Shown piece after piece: positions 7,069-15,619 of a DNA stretch of 63,794 nucleotides. The position numbers and the translations under genes are program-made. The DNA is taken from assembly GCA_035512495.1 (NCBI GenBank), contig DATKDW010000071.1, positions 1 through 63,794 on the forward strand, in the 5' to 3' direction. This DNA is from Acidimicrobiales bacterium. Lineage in GTDB: Bacteria > Actinomycetota > Acidimicrobiia > Acidimicrobiales > CADCSY01. Numbering within the stretch: position 1 is the first letter of the stretch; every line of letters starts with the position of its first letter. The notes beneath the pieces are model-generated. The model worked only from the letters and a program-made list of their open reading frames with translations, had not been told where the DNA came from and ran no database searches.

Positions 7069-8331
7069 TCAGCCGGACGTGGCCCGATCGAGGCTGGCTC
7101 CTCCGGTGGCGTTGCGGACACCACGCGGTCCGTACCAGTCGATGCAGAGGACGGTCGCGTCATCGCGGAGGTCGCCACCGGTCGCGTCGAGCACGTCTCG
7201 CGCGAGCTCACGGACGACCTCGCGGGGGTGCCGGTCAGCGGAGTGCACGAGGATGTCGCCGATGGCGATGTCGGCGTTCCGCTCGAGGAACCCGTCGGTC
7301 ACGATCAGCAGGCGGTCGCCGGGCTCGAGCGTCAGTCTGTGGGTCTCGTACGAGTCGCGAGAGATGCCGAGTGGCAGGCCCGGAGTCAGGTCGACTGCTG
7401 CCGCTGCGCCGTCTCGGAGGAGGTACGGCAGGGGATGGCCGGCATTGACGATGTCGACGGCGCCGTCGGCGATCCTGATCCGCAGGATCTGGGCCGTGAC
7501 GAACTCGTCAGAAGCGGAACTGTCGATCAGCGCGGCGTTCGCCGCGTTGGCCTGTTCGCGTGGAGACGCCCCTGACCGACGGGTGTTGCGGAGGCTCCCC
7601 ACCGCAAGGGTGGCGAGCAGCGCGGCGCCAATGGCATGACCAACCGCGTCGCTGACGGAGGCGTACAGGTACTCACGATCGACGGAGTAGTCGAAGGTGT
7701 CGCCACCGACGCTCGCTGCCGGCTCCAGCCAGCCGGCGAGCGTGAACGGGCCGCCCTCGACGGTGTAGGAGTCGGGCAGCAGGCGACGCTGGATCTCGGC
7801 CGGGAGCGAGAACGGCACATCGCGCTGCGCCCACTCGAACAGGTCCGTGTGCCGGCGGGCCGCGACCACCGTGTACGCCAGGGCGTGCGCGGCAGACGTG
7901 AGGTACCGGAGGGTCTCGGTGTCAGGGCGGTGCGGGAGCGTGAGCTCGAGGATGCCGATGGCGTCGCCGCGCTCGGTGACCGGGACGAGGACCCGCCAGC
8001 CGTCTCCGTGGGACTCGACCACCTGTTCCTGGCTCGTGAGGACTCGATGGCGTGGCGACCCGTTGAGCGGGAACGACTCCTTGCGCTCGTTGCGTCCGTC
8101 GGCCATGCCACCCTCGCTCCTGGTGACGTGCGACATCCGCACGGCGGCCGTCCCCGAGAAGTTTGCGACCAGGAGACTCACCTCGGTGGCGTCGAGCATC
8201 CGGACGAGCTCGGCCGCCAGGGCGTCGACGGCCCCCACCGGCGGGGCAGTCTCGACGGACGCGAGCAGCCGCCGGAGGTCGAGTCGACAACCATCTGCAT
8301 CCACGACCGGCATTTGATCCGCCACCGCCAC
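7069..8331 (-). CDS. SpoIIE/PP2C-type phosphatase with N-terminal GAF-like sensor
   Basis: The 420-residue protein is a serine phosphatase of the RsbU/SpoIIE group, expected to dephosphorylate an anti-sigma-antagonist protein. The N-terminal part (~residues 35-165) looks like a GAF sensor. The phosphatase domain (~175-400) starts with AEIQRRLLPDS and contains AASVGGDTFDYS, SDAVGHAIGAALLA, DIVNAGHPLPYLL, LLIVTDGFLERN and DLRDDATVLCID, which carry the metal-binding aspartates. No anti-sigma kinase or antagonist gene is adjacent, so the target is encoded elsewhere. Start is GTG 8331; an ATG six codons in is equally possible. Confidence 0.88.
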   Translation of the reverse strand: MAVADQMPVVDADGCRLDLRRLLASVETAPPVGAVDALAAELVRMLDATEVSLLVANFSGTAAVRMSHVTRSEGGMADGRNERKESFPLNGSPRHRVLTSQEQVVESHGDGWRVLVPVTERGDAIGILELTLPHRPDTETLRYLTSAAHALAYTVVAARRHTDLFEWAQRDVPFSLPAEIQRRLLPDSYTVEGGPFTLAGWLEPAASVGGDTFDYSVDREYLYASVSDAVGHAIGAALLATLAVGSLRNTRRSGASPREQANAANAALIDSSASDEFVTAQILRIRIADGAVDIVNAGHPLPYLLRDGAAAAVDLTPGLPLGISRDSYETHRLTLEPGDRLLIVTDGFLERNADIAIGDILVHSADRHPREVVRELARDVLDATGGDLRDDATVLCIDWYGPRGVRNATGGASLDRATSG

Positions 8332-8442
8332 ACGATAGACAGAACCGGAAACGCGCGAGGTCGTCTCGGCGCTCGGAGCGACCGCTCACCGCGTGAGCGT
8401 GCACGCCGCTCACGCAGAGCCCCGCCCTGGCAACCTTGGTAG

Positions 8443-9099
8443 ATGGACGCGACCCAGAGGCTCACGGCGGACCAGGTCAGCGGAAGCGAGCAGCTGGATG
8501 ACTGGCGAGTGCTGCTGAAGACGCTCCAGGCGTCGTTCCGCACCGGCTCGTTCGCTGCCGGCGTCGAGCTCGCCGCCCGCATCGGCGCCGCGGCCGACGA
8601 CGCCGACCACCACCCCGACCTGACCATCACCTACCCGCGCGTCCACGTCCTCCTCACCACCCACGAGACAGGCGGCCTGACCACCCGCGATGTCGACCTC
8701 GCCCGCACGATCTCGACGATCGCCGCCGAGCTCGGCATCCCCGCAGAGCCGACGGCGGTGGCCCAGATGGAGATCGCCGTCGACGCTCTCGACATCTCCG
8801 CCGTGAAGCCCTTCTGGGAGGCGGTCCTCGGCTACGAGGGTGCGGGTGACGACGAGTGCGTGGATCCCTACGGTCGCGGCCCAGCCGTCTGGTTCCAGCA
8901 GATGGACGCCCCCCGCCCCCAGCGCAACCGGATCCACATCGACGTGACCGTCCCTCACGACGTCGCCGAGGCGCGGATCGCCGCAGCGCTGGCGGCCGGC
9001 GGCACCCTGGTGTCCGACGACGCAGCACCCGCGTTCTGGGTCCTCGCGGATCCCGAGGGCAATGAAGCGTGCATCAGCACGTGGCAGGGCCGGGACTGA
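8443..9099 (+). CDS. pterin-4a-carbinolamine dehydratase fused to a VOC (glyoxalase-like) domain
   Basis: The 218-residue protein joins two folds. Residues 1-100 match pterin-4a-carbinolamine dehydratase: DADHHPDLTITYPRVHVLLTTH (in part) keeps the HHP, the aromatic and the second His of the active site, followed by GLTTRDVDLA. Residues ~105-215 are a glyoxalase-like VOC domain with EIAVDALD, FWEAVLGYEG, NRIHIDVTVP and a final ADPEGNEACIST. The dehydratase would recycle tetrahydropterin cofactor; the VOC part may bind a related small molecule. The gene is divergent from the phosphatase and ends 6 bp before rocD. Confidence 0.85.
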   Translation: MDATQRLTADQVSGSEQLDDWRVLLKTLQASFRTGSFAAGVELAARIGAAADDADHHPDLTITYPRVHVLLTTHETGGLTTRDVDLARTISTIAAELGIPAEPTAVAQMEIAVDALDISAVKPFWEAVLGYEGAGDDECVDPYGRGPAVWFQQMDAPRPQRNRIHIDVTVPHDVAEARIAAALAAGGTLVSDDAAPAFWVLADPEGNEACISTWQGRD

Positions 9100-9105
9100 A
9101 CGGGC

Positions 9106-10332
9106 GTGGGCACACCGACCGCACCGCAGGAGAGCCCCGACGGGCGGTGGGCCGCCCCGAACTACAACCCCCTACCGGTGACGCTCACCGCCGCCGAAGG
9201 GTCGTGGGTCACCGACGACGAGGGGCGGCGCCTCCTCGACCTGCTGTCCGCCTACTCGGCGTTGAACTTCGGTCACCGCCATCCGGCGCTCGTGGCGGCC
9301 GCCAAGGCGCAGCTCGACCTGGTGACACTGACCTCCCGGGCGTTCGGCAACGACCGGCTGCCGCTGTTCTGCGAGCGGCTGGCGGCGCTGTGCGGCCAGG
9401 AGATGGTGCTGCCGATGAACACCGGCGCCGAAGCGGTGGAGACGGCCATCAAGGCGGCCCGCCGCTGGGGCATGCTCCGGCGGGGGGTCCCCGACGGGGA
9501 GGCGGAGATCATCGTGTGCGACGGGAACTTCCACGGTCGCACCACCACCATCGTCGGCTTCTCCACCGATCCCGAGGCGAGGGAGGGCTTCGGGCCGTTC
9601 GGCCCCGGGTTCACGGTCGTGCCCTTCGGCGACGCCGCCGCCATGGCGGCGGCGGTCACGCCCCGGACGGTGGCGGTGCTCGTCGAACCGATCCAGGGTG
9701 AGGCAGGGGTGCGGATCCCGCCGGACGGCTACCTGCGGGCGGTGCGCGAACTGTGCGACGACGCCGGCATCCTCCTCGTCGCCGACGAGATCCAGTCCGG
9801 CCTCGGCCGGACCGGCCGCACGTTCGCCTGCGACCACGAGGGGGTGCGCCCCGACGCCTACCTCCTCGGCAAGGCGCTCGGTGGGGGCATCGTGGCCGTC
9901 TCCGCCGTGGTGGGCAGCGCCGACATGCTCGGGGTCCTGACCGCGGGCCGGCACGGGTCGACCTTCGGTGGAAACCCGCTGTCGTGCGCGGTCGGGCTCG
10001 CGGTGCTCGACCTCCTCGAGTCGGACGAACCCCAGCGACAGGCGACGGCGATGGGTGAGGTCCTCGCATGCCGGCTGGCGGCACTCCCCCGCCACCACGT
10101 CACCGCCGTTCGGGCGCGAGGACTGTGGGCCGGTGTCGACCTGGCTCCCTCCCTCGGCCCCGCCCGGGCCCTGTGCGAGGAGCTGATGCGCCGCCGGGTC
10201 CTCGTCAAGGACACCCACGGCTCGACGATCCGCATCGCCCCACCGCTGAACATCCAACGCCACGACCTCGACTGGGCCTGCGACCGGCTGATCGAGGCCC
10301 TCGACGCGCTGGCCGAGCGCTCGGCACGCTGA
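9106..10332 (+). CDS. rocD: ornithine-oxo-acid aminotransferase
   Basis: The 408-residue class III PLP-dependent aminotransferase converts ornithine and 2-oxoglutarate to glutamate semialdehyde and glutamate. Landmarks are NYNPLPVTL at the start, MNTGAEAVETAIKAARRWG (PLP phosphate site), GNFHGRTTTIVGFSTD, VEPIQGEAGVRIPPDGYL, VADEIQSGLGRTG and LLGKALGGG, whose Lys256 should bind PLP. GSTFGGNPL follows. Length fits the family. Start is GTG 9106. No arginase or proline genes are adjacent, so the direction of flux cannot be judged. Confidence 0.92.
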   Translation: MGTPTAPQESPDGRWAAPNYNPLPVTLTAAEGSWVTDDEGRRLLDLLSAYSALNFGHRHPALVAAAKAQLDLVTLTSRAFGNDRLPLFCERLAALCGQEMVLPMNTGAEAVETAIKAARRWGMLRRGVPDGEAEIIVCDGNFHGRTTTIVGFSTDPEAREGFGPFGPGFTVVPFGDAAAMAAAVTPRTVAVLVEPIQGEAGVRIPPDGYLRAVRELCDDAGILLVADEIQSGLGRTGRTFACDHEGVRPDAYLLGKALGGGIVAVSAVVGSADMLGVLTAGRHGSTFGGNPLSCAVGLAVLDLLESDEPQRQATAMGEVLACRLAALPRHHVTAVRARGLWAGVDLAPSLGPARALCEELMRRRVLVKDTHGSTIRIAPPLNIQRHDLDWACDRLIEALDALAERSAR

Positions 10333-10422
10333 GGAGCCGTGCCCCTTGCCCGGCCACTGGCGCGTCACCCCCCGGGCACGATCCCTGGCATCGTGTGTGG
10401 AGGTCGACGATCAGGAGGCGGT

Positions 10423-11040
10423 GTGCGGGTCATCGCGGTGTCTGCGAGCTACGGGGCGGGAGGCAGCGTCATCGCCCCCCTGGTGGCCGAGCGCCTCGGG
10501 GTCGCCTACCTCGACCGGGCCGTCGCCGCCCGAGACAGCCAGCGCATGGAGGAGGAGGTCCGCGAGGCCGCCGTCTCCGAAGAGGAGCTCGAGCGCGGGC
10601 TCTGGCAGCGGATCATCAGCGCCCTCGCCGCGACCCCGAGCGAGCTGAGCCCCGTCACCGAGACCGTCGAGCACCCCGACCGGACGGTCCGGCGAGAGGC
10701 CGAGGCGCGCCTCCACGCCTTCGCCTCGAGCGGCGCCGGTGGGGTGGTGCTCGGATGGGCGGCGTCGGCGGTCCTGCCCGAGGCCTACCGCGTCCGCCTC
10801 GACGGCCCCGCCGAGCGACGCTTGCTCCAGGGCATGGAGATCGAGGACCTCGACGAGGACACCGCCCGGCGCCGGCTGGAGAAGACCGACGAGGTCCGGG
10901 CGCTGTACTGGCGCCGGCTGTACCAGCGCGACTGGCGCGACCCGGCGCTCTTCCACCTCTTCATCGACTCCACGGCGCTCGATCTCGACACCGTCGCCGA
11001 CCTGATCGTGCGGGCTGCCACCGCCGCCTCGACCCGGTGA
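10423..11040 (+). CDS. cytidylate-kinase-like family protein
   Basis: The protein is about 205 residues from GTG 10423, which has an AGGAGG at 10413-10418. It opens VRVIAVSASYGAGGSVIAPLVAERLG, where SYGAGG corresponds to the phosphate loop but lacks the final GK[ST] lysine of true cytidylate kinase. YLDR follows. The C-terminal part (YWRRLYQRDW, FHLFIDSTALDLD) matches the cytidylate_kin2 family, whose natural substrate is uncertain. It lies between rocD and the MFS gene on the same strand, 22 bp before the latter. Confidence 0.75.
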   Translation: MRVIAVSASYGAGGSVIAPLVAERLGVAYLDRAVAARDSQRMEEEVREAAVSEEELERGLWQRIISALAATPSELSPVTETVEHPDRTVRREAEARLHAFASSGAGGVVLGWAASAVLPEAYRVRLDGPAERRLLQGMEIEDLDEDTARRRLEKTDEVRALYWRRLYQRDWRDPALFHLFIDSTALDLDTVADLIVRAATAASTR

Positions 11041-11062
11041 CCGGGTCGGGGCCCGACCGACC

Positions 11063-12331
11063 TTGACGACCAGGCCCGCCCCAGTGGCGGGCGCCGACCG
11101 CCGGGCTCAGCGGCTGCCGTGGCTGGTGCTGGCCGGTGCGGTGGTCATCCAGGGAGCCACGGGACCCGGCCAGACGGTCGGCGTATCGGTCTTCGTCGAC
11201 CACCTCGCCACCGATCTCGACCTGTCGCGGTCGGGGGTCTCGTCGGCCTACCTCGTGGGGACCCTCTGCGGGGCACTGACCATGCCCGCGGCGGGGCGGC
11301 TCATCGACCGTCGGGGGGTCCGCTTCGCCACCCTCGCCTTCGGCGGCGGCTTCGGAGCGGTGCTCATCGCCATGTCCGGCGTCACCGGGTTCGTCACCTT
11401 GGCGCTGGGCTTCGCGGGCACCCGCATCCTCGGCCAGGGGGCCCTCACCCTCACCGCCACCACCACCGTCGCGGTGTGGTTCGACGAGCGACGGGGGCTG
11501 GCCAACGGCATCAAGGCGGCCGCCGGAGGGGCGCTCATGGCCCTGGTGCCGATCGCCTCGGCGGTGCTCATCCGGGCCGTCGGGTGGCGCACGGCCTGGG
11601 TGGTGCTCGGTCTGGCCGCGTGGGCCGTCGTCCTCCCGCTCGGGGTCTGGCTCATCCGCGACCCGCGGACGAACGAGGTGGAGCCCGATCACCACGGCAC
11701 CGGCACCGGCTCGCCCATCGTGCTGCCCTCCTGGCCGGTCGCCGAGGTGCTCCGCCACCCTGCCTTCTGGGCCATGACCGGCGCCACCGCGCTCGCGGCC
11801 CTCATCGGCACCGGGCTCATGTTCCACCACATCGACCTGCTCACCGGGCGAGGCCTCTCCGCCACCCAGGCGGCGGCCACGTTCCTCCCGCTCACCATCG
11901 CCAGCGCCGCCGGCGCCCTGACCGCCGGCCGCTACGCCGACCGGGTGTCACCGCGGCTGCTGACCGCCATCGGCCTGGTCCTGCTCGGGGCGTCGGCAGC
12001 GCTGGTCCAGGTGATCGGCGGCACGGCCACCGCCGCCCTCTACGGGGCCGTCCTCGGGATCGCCGCGTCGTCGATCCGCACCATCGAGGCCACCGCCCTC
12101 CCCCGCTGGTTCGGCATCGCCAGCATCGGCCAGATCCGGGGGGTGGTCATGGCCGCCGGGGTGGGAGCCAGCGCGGTGGGGCCGCTCATCGTGTCGCTCG
12201 GTCTGGACGTGTTCGGGTCGTACACCCCGGTGCTCAACGTCCTCTGCGGCACCTCACTGCTGCTGGCCGCGGCCACGCTGTTCGTCCACCCACCACGGCC
12301 GCGGAGCGCAGCGCCGCTCACGGATCGATGA
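11063..12331 (+). CDS. major facilitator superfamily transporter
   Basis: The 422-residue integral membrane protein has about twelve hydrophobic segments. Between TM2 and TM3 is the MFS signature GRLIDRRGVRF (residues ~75-85), and a half-repeat GRYADRVSPR occurs in the second half (~290). The start is a TTG at 11063. The substrate is unknown; overall shape resembles monocarboxylate/oxalate-type MFS proteins. Its last 14 bp overlap the 3' end of the opposing FAD oxidase gene. Confidence 0.82.
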   Translation: MTTRPAPVAGADRRAQRLPWLVLAGAVVIQGATGPGQTVGVSVFVDHLATDLDLSRSGVSSAYLVGTLCGALTMPAAGRLIDRRGVRFATLAFGGGFGAVLIAMSGVTGFVTLALGFAGTRILGQGALTLTATTTVAVWFDERRGLANGIKAAAGGALMALVPIASAVLIRAVGWRTAWVVLGLAAWAVVLPLGVWLIRDPRTNEVEPDHHGTGTGSPIVLPSWPVAEVLRHPAFWAMTGATALAALIGTGLMFHHIDLLTGRGLSATQAAATFLPLTIASAAGALTAGRYADRVSPRLLTAIGLVLLGASAALVQVIGGTATAALYGAVLGIAASSIRTIEATALPRWFGIASIGQIRGVVMAAGVGASAVGPLIVSLGLDVFGSYTPVLNVLCGTSLLLAAATLFVHPPRPRSAAPLTDR

Positions 12332-13910
12332 GCACCCCGGGGTTGAGGGTGGCAGCGGGGTCGAGCGTGGCCTTGGCCGAGCGGAGGGCGTCGGCGAAGA
12401 GGTCGGGCCGCTGACGGTCGTACCAGGGACGGTGGTCGCGTCCCACGGCGTGGTGGTGGGTGATGGTGCCGCCGGCGGCGAGGATGGCCTCCCCTGCCGC
12501 CGCCTTGACCTCCGCCCAATGCTCGACCTGTGACCCGTGGCGGCTGGGGGCCAGCACGGTGAAGTAGGGCGCCGGGCCGTCGGGGTAGACGTGGGTGAAC
12601 CGGCAGGTGAGCGTGCCCCCGCCGCACACCTCGCGCAGGGCCAGCTCGACCCCCTCGGTGATGGCGCCGTGCAGCTCGTCGAAGGCGTCCCACGTGCACG
12701 CCGTCTCGAAGGTCTCGGCGATGCAGCCGAGCGCCACCACGGCATCGCGCCCGTAGGGGGCCCGGAGGAACGAGCCGCGCCAGGTGCCAGCGGCCCCCTC
12801 GTCGGACGACGACCTGATGCCCTCGGGAACGGTGCCTCCGTGGTCGGCGCACAGCTCGACTGCCCTCGCCACCCAGGCGTCGAGGGGGTGGTCGGCCGAC
12901 TCGAAGCCCACGACCAGCAGCGCCGAGCCGTCGGTCACGCCGGCCGATCCGGCCGCCTCGGCCGGGTCGAGGAGCCGGAGGTTCGACGGCCACAGCCCTG
13001 CCTGAACCACCGCCCGGGCGGCGGCGGCGCCCTCGGCGAAGGTGGCGAAGTGCACCCCGGCGGTGGCCTTGAACCGTGGACGGTCCTGGAGCCGCAGCCA
13101 CGCCTCGGTGATGACCCCGAGGATCCCCTCCGAGCCGAGGAGCAGCCGGTCGGGGGACGGGCCGGCACCCGAGCCCGGCAGCCGGCGCGACTCGAGCACC
13201 CCGGCGGGGGTCACCGCCCGCACCGACTCCACGAAGTCGTCGATGTGGGTGTGGTTGGTGGCGTAGTGGCCTCCCGACCGGGTGGCGATCCACCCGCCGA
13301 CGGTCGAGAACTCGAACGACTGCGGGAAGTGCCGCAGGGTCAGCCCGTGGGGCCGCAGCTGGTCCTCCAGCACCGGGCCGAGCGTGCCGCCCTGGACCCG
13401 CGCCGCGCGCGAGGTGCGGTCGATCTCCACCACCCGGTCGAGGGCGGTGAGGTCGACCGACACCACGCCGCGGTAGCCCTCGCCCACGTCGCACCCCACA
13501 CCACCGACCACCGACGAGCCACCGCCGTAGGGGATGGCGGCGATGCCCGCCCCCGCGCACCAGTCGAGGATGGCCACCACGTCGGCCTCGTCGGCCGGGC
13601 GGGCCACGAGGTCGGGTGGGTGGGGCAGCTCGCCCCGGAAGCCCCGCACGGTGTCGACGAACGACTTGCCGTAGGTGTGCCCGGCGCGGTCATCGGGGTC
13701 GGCCGAGCAGCGGGCGGCCAGGGCGTCGGGCGCGTCGACGCGCGGAGGTCGCAGGTCGAGGTCGGCTGCATCGGGTGCGTCGCGCTGCTCGACGTCGCCG
13801 AAGCCGGGACGGGTGGCGATGGACGCCCCGATCTTGGCCACCTGCTCACTGGTGAGGGCCTCGTCGGCCCACCCCCAGCCCCACCACGAGCGACGCCGGA
13901 CCTCTGCCAT
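12318..13910 (-). CDS. FAD-linked oxidase of the alkyldihydroxyacetonephosphate synthase (AGPS) family
   Basis: The 530-residue flavoprotein has a PCMH/FAD_binding_4 domain: IPYGGGSSVVGGV (~residue 140) is the FAD pyrophosphate loop, with GGTLGPVLEDQLRPHGL and HFPQSFEFSTVGGWIATRSGGHYATN following. The C-terminal cap carries RLLDPAEAAG, TCRFTHVYPDGPAPYF and the histidine-rich TITHHHAVGRDHRPW, the active-site His cluster of AGPS-like enzymes. The N-terminal RRRSWWGWGW is typical of this group. It may make ether lipid precursors or oxidise another 2-hydroxy acid. Start ATG 13910; the much longer upstream frame is antisense to the M23 gene. Confidence 0.86.
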   Translation of the reverse strand: MAEVRRRSWWGWGWADEALTSEQVAKIGASIATRPGFGDVEQRDAPDAADLDLRPPRVDAPDALAARCSADPDDRAGHTYGKSFVDTVRGFRGELPHPPDLVARPADEADVVAILDWCAGAGIAAIPYGGGSSVVGGVGCDVGEGYRGVVSVDLTALDRVVEIDRTSRAARVQGGTLGPVLEDQLRPHGLTLRHFPQSFEFSTVGGWIATRSGGHYATNHTHIDDFVESVRAVTPAGVLESRRLPGSGAGPSPDRLLLGSEGILGVITEAWLRLQDRPRFKATAGVHFATFAEGAAAARAVVQAGLWPSNLRLLDPAEAAGSAGVTDGSALLVVGFESADHPLDAWVARAVELCADHGGTVPEGIRSSSDEGAAGTWRGSFLRAPYGRDAVVALGCIAETFETACTWDAFDELHGAITEGVELALREVCGGGTLTCRFTHVYPDGPAPYFTVLAPSRHGSQVEHWAEVKAAAGEAILAAGGTITHHHAVGRDHRPWYDRQRPDLFADALRSAKATLDPAATLNPGVLIDP

Positions 13911-13995
13911 GCCTACCCCCTCCGTCGATCCGCTGACGCTACCCCCGGTGTCGGGCGCCGGGCGCCGGGCGCGGGCACGGCGCGAGCGGGGTGCC

Positions 13996-14024
13996 TTGCC
14001 CGAACCGTCAACGTTCCGTAACCT
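13996..14024 (+). promoter_or_regulatory. candidate promoter of the M23 peptidase gene
   Basis: TTGCCC (13996-14001) and TAACCT (14019-14024) are separated by 17 bp and lie about 50 bp before the gene start, in the divergent gap. Confidence 0.42.
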
Positions 14025-14075
14025 CATCGACACACAGCGCACGGCTCCGGGACGGCTCGCGCCCCGACGCCAACC

Positions 14076-15350
14076 GTGGTGAGGAGCATGTTGGTCGTCG
14101 TACGTCGGGGTTGGTTCGCGCTGTTCGTCCTGGTGGCGGTCGTCGCCGGGGTGCCTCCGGTGGCCGGAGCCCAGAGCGACCCCGAGGCCGAGCGCCGCGA
14201 GGCCCAGCAGCGCCGTGCTGCCGTGAGCGCCGAGCTCGACACCCTGACCGCCACCGAGGCCGAGCTCGCCCAGGCCGACCGTGCCCTGCGCGCCTCCATC
14301 GCCGCCCAGCAGGGCGAGCTCGGCGCGGCCCGCAGCGCGGTCGCTGCCGCCGAGGAGCAGGTCGTGGCGGCAGAGGCCGAGCTGGCCGCCGGGGTGGCCG
14401 CCATCGCCGAGCTCAAGGCGCTCGTCGTGGAGCGGGCTGTCTCGGAGTTCAAGAACCCCCCGTCGTTCGACCTCGATGCCTTCCTCCGCTCGAGCGACAT
14501 CGCCCAAGTGGCCCGCAACCGCTCGCTCCTCGGTGCGGTGTCCGGCAACGACGCCGACGTGGTGGCCCAGCTCCGGGAGGCCGAGGAGGACCTCGTCGCC
14601 CAGCGGGCCCAGACCGAGCGGGCCGCGGCCGCGGCCGCCGCCCGAAGGGACGAGGTCGCGACCACGCTCACCGACCTCGAGGACTCCCGTGCCCAGCAGG
14701 CGGAGGTGAAGGCCGCCCTCGACGAGCGGATCCAGGACTTCCGGCGCGAGGCCGACCAGCTCTCCGCCCAGGAGGAGGAGCTCACCCGGATCATCGCGGA
14801 GCGCGCCGCCGAGCAGCGCCGCCTCGAGGAGGAGCGCCTGGCTGCGCAGCGGACAGCTGCCAAGTCCGCCGCCGACCGGGCCGCCGCCGAGCGCCGCCGG
14901 AGCGCACCTCCCGCCCGAGGTGGCGAGCCGGCTCCCGCGCCGGCGCCCACCCCCCGCCAGGAGTCGGCCCCCTCCTCGTCCGGCGCCCGCCTCATCTGGC
15001 CCACCTCGGGCCGGGTCACCTCCGAGTTCGGCACCCGCTGGGGCCGCCAGCACGCCGGCATCGACATCGGCGCTCCAACCGGCACCGCCATCCGGGCCGG
15101 CGCCGACGGCACCGTGTTCTTCACCGGCTGGATGAGCGGCTACGGCCACACCGTGATCATCGACCACGGCGGGGGCTTCACCACCCTCTACGCCCACCAG
15201 AGCTCGATCGTCGCCCGCAACGGCACACGGGTCAGCCAAGGCCAGCTCATCGGCTACGTGGGCAACACCGGCCGGTCGACCGGACCCCACCTCCACCTCG
15301 AGACCCGGGTCAACGGCGCCGCCCGCAACCCGCGCAACTACCTGCCCTAG
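14076..15350 (+). CDS. secreted coiled-coil M23 peptidase (EnvC/NlpD-like)
   Basis: The 424-residue protein has an N-terminal signal peptide (hydrophobic core FALFVLVAVVAGV, cleavage after VAGAQ). A long Ala/Glu/Arg-rich coiled coil (~residues 40-265) precedes a Pro-rich linker, then the C-terminal LytM/M23 domain (~300-424). Metal and catalytic motifs are HAGIDIGAPTG and PHLHLETR, with the typical YGHTVIIDHGGG strand. Such proteins cut peptide cross-links in the wall or activate amidases during division. GTG 14076, GTG 14079 and ATG 14088 are possible starts; all keep the signal peptide. Confidence 0.9.
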   Translation: MVRSMLVVVRRGWFALFVLVAVVAGVPPVAGAQSDPEAERREAQQRRAAVSAELDTLTATEAELAQADRALRASIAAQQGELGAARSAVAAAEEQVVAAEAELAAGVAAIAELKALVVERAVSEFKNPPSFDLDAFLRSSDIAQVARNRSLLGAVSGNDADVVAQLREAEEDLVAQRAQTERAAAAAAARRDEVATTLTDLEDSRAQQAEVKAALDERIQDFRREADQLSAQEEELTRIIAERAAEQRRLEEERLAAQRTAAKSAADRAAAERRRSAPPARGGEPAPAPAPTPRQESAPSSSGARLIWPTSGRVTSEFGTRWGRQHAGIDIGAPTGTAIRAGADGTVFFTGWMSGYGHTVIIDHGGGFTTLYAHQSSIVARNGTRVSQGQLIGYVGNTGRSTGPHLHLETRVNGAARNPRNYLP

Positions 15351-15357
15351 GACCAGG

Positions 15358-15570
15358 TCAGCCGGTCAGCAGGCTGGCGATGGCCCAGAGGGCGGCCACG
15401 GCACCCACCACGATCATCACCACCGAGCGACCCACCGGCGCGCGGGCCAGGTCGGTGTCGTCCCGGCCCTCGGGGGGCGGGCGGACCAGGGCCATGGCGC
15501 TGCCCACCACCATGGCCGCGCCGAGGGCCAGGACCAGGAGCACCAGCAGGTCGTCGCCGAGGGGGGACAC
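15358..15570 (-). CDS. small two-helix membrane protein, unknown
   Basis: From GTG 15570 a 70-residue product has two hydrophobic helices (DDLLVLLVLALGAAMVV and SVVMIVVGAVAALWAIASLL) separated by an acidic/basic loop RPPPEGRDDTDL. No family was recognised. It ends 7 bp from the opposing M23 gene and lies downstream of the gamma-glutamyltransferase on the same strand. Confidence 0.55.
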   Translation of the reverse strand: MSPLGDDLLVLLVLALGAAMVVGSAMALVRPPPEGRDDTDLARAPVGRSVVMIVVGAVAALWAIASLLTG

Positions 15571-15619
15571 GGGCCGAGCGTAGAGCGCGACCGCGCCGTG
15601 GGCGGCCGCAGGGGTGGCC

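Noticed and set aside
12318-15296. A 992-codon minus-strand frame extending the FAD oxidase upstream.
   Set aside because: Residues before the ATG at 13910 are Gly/Ala/Arg-rich antisense of the M23 peptidase and have no family match.
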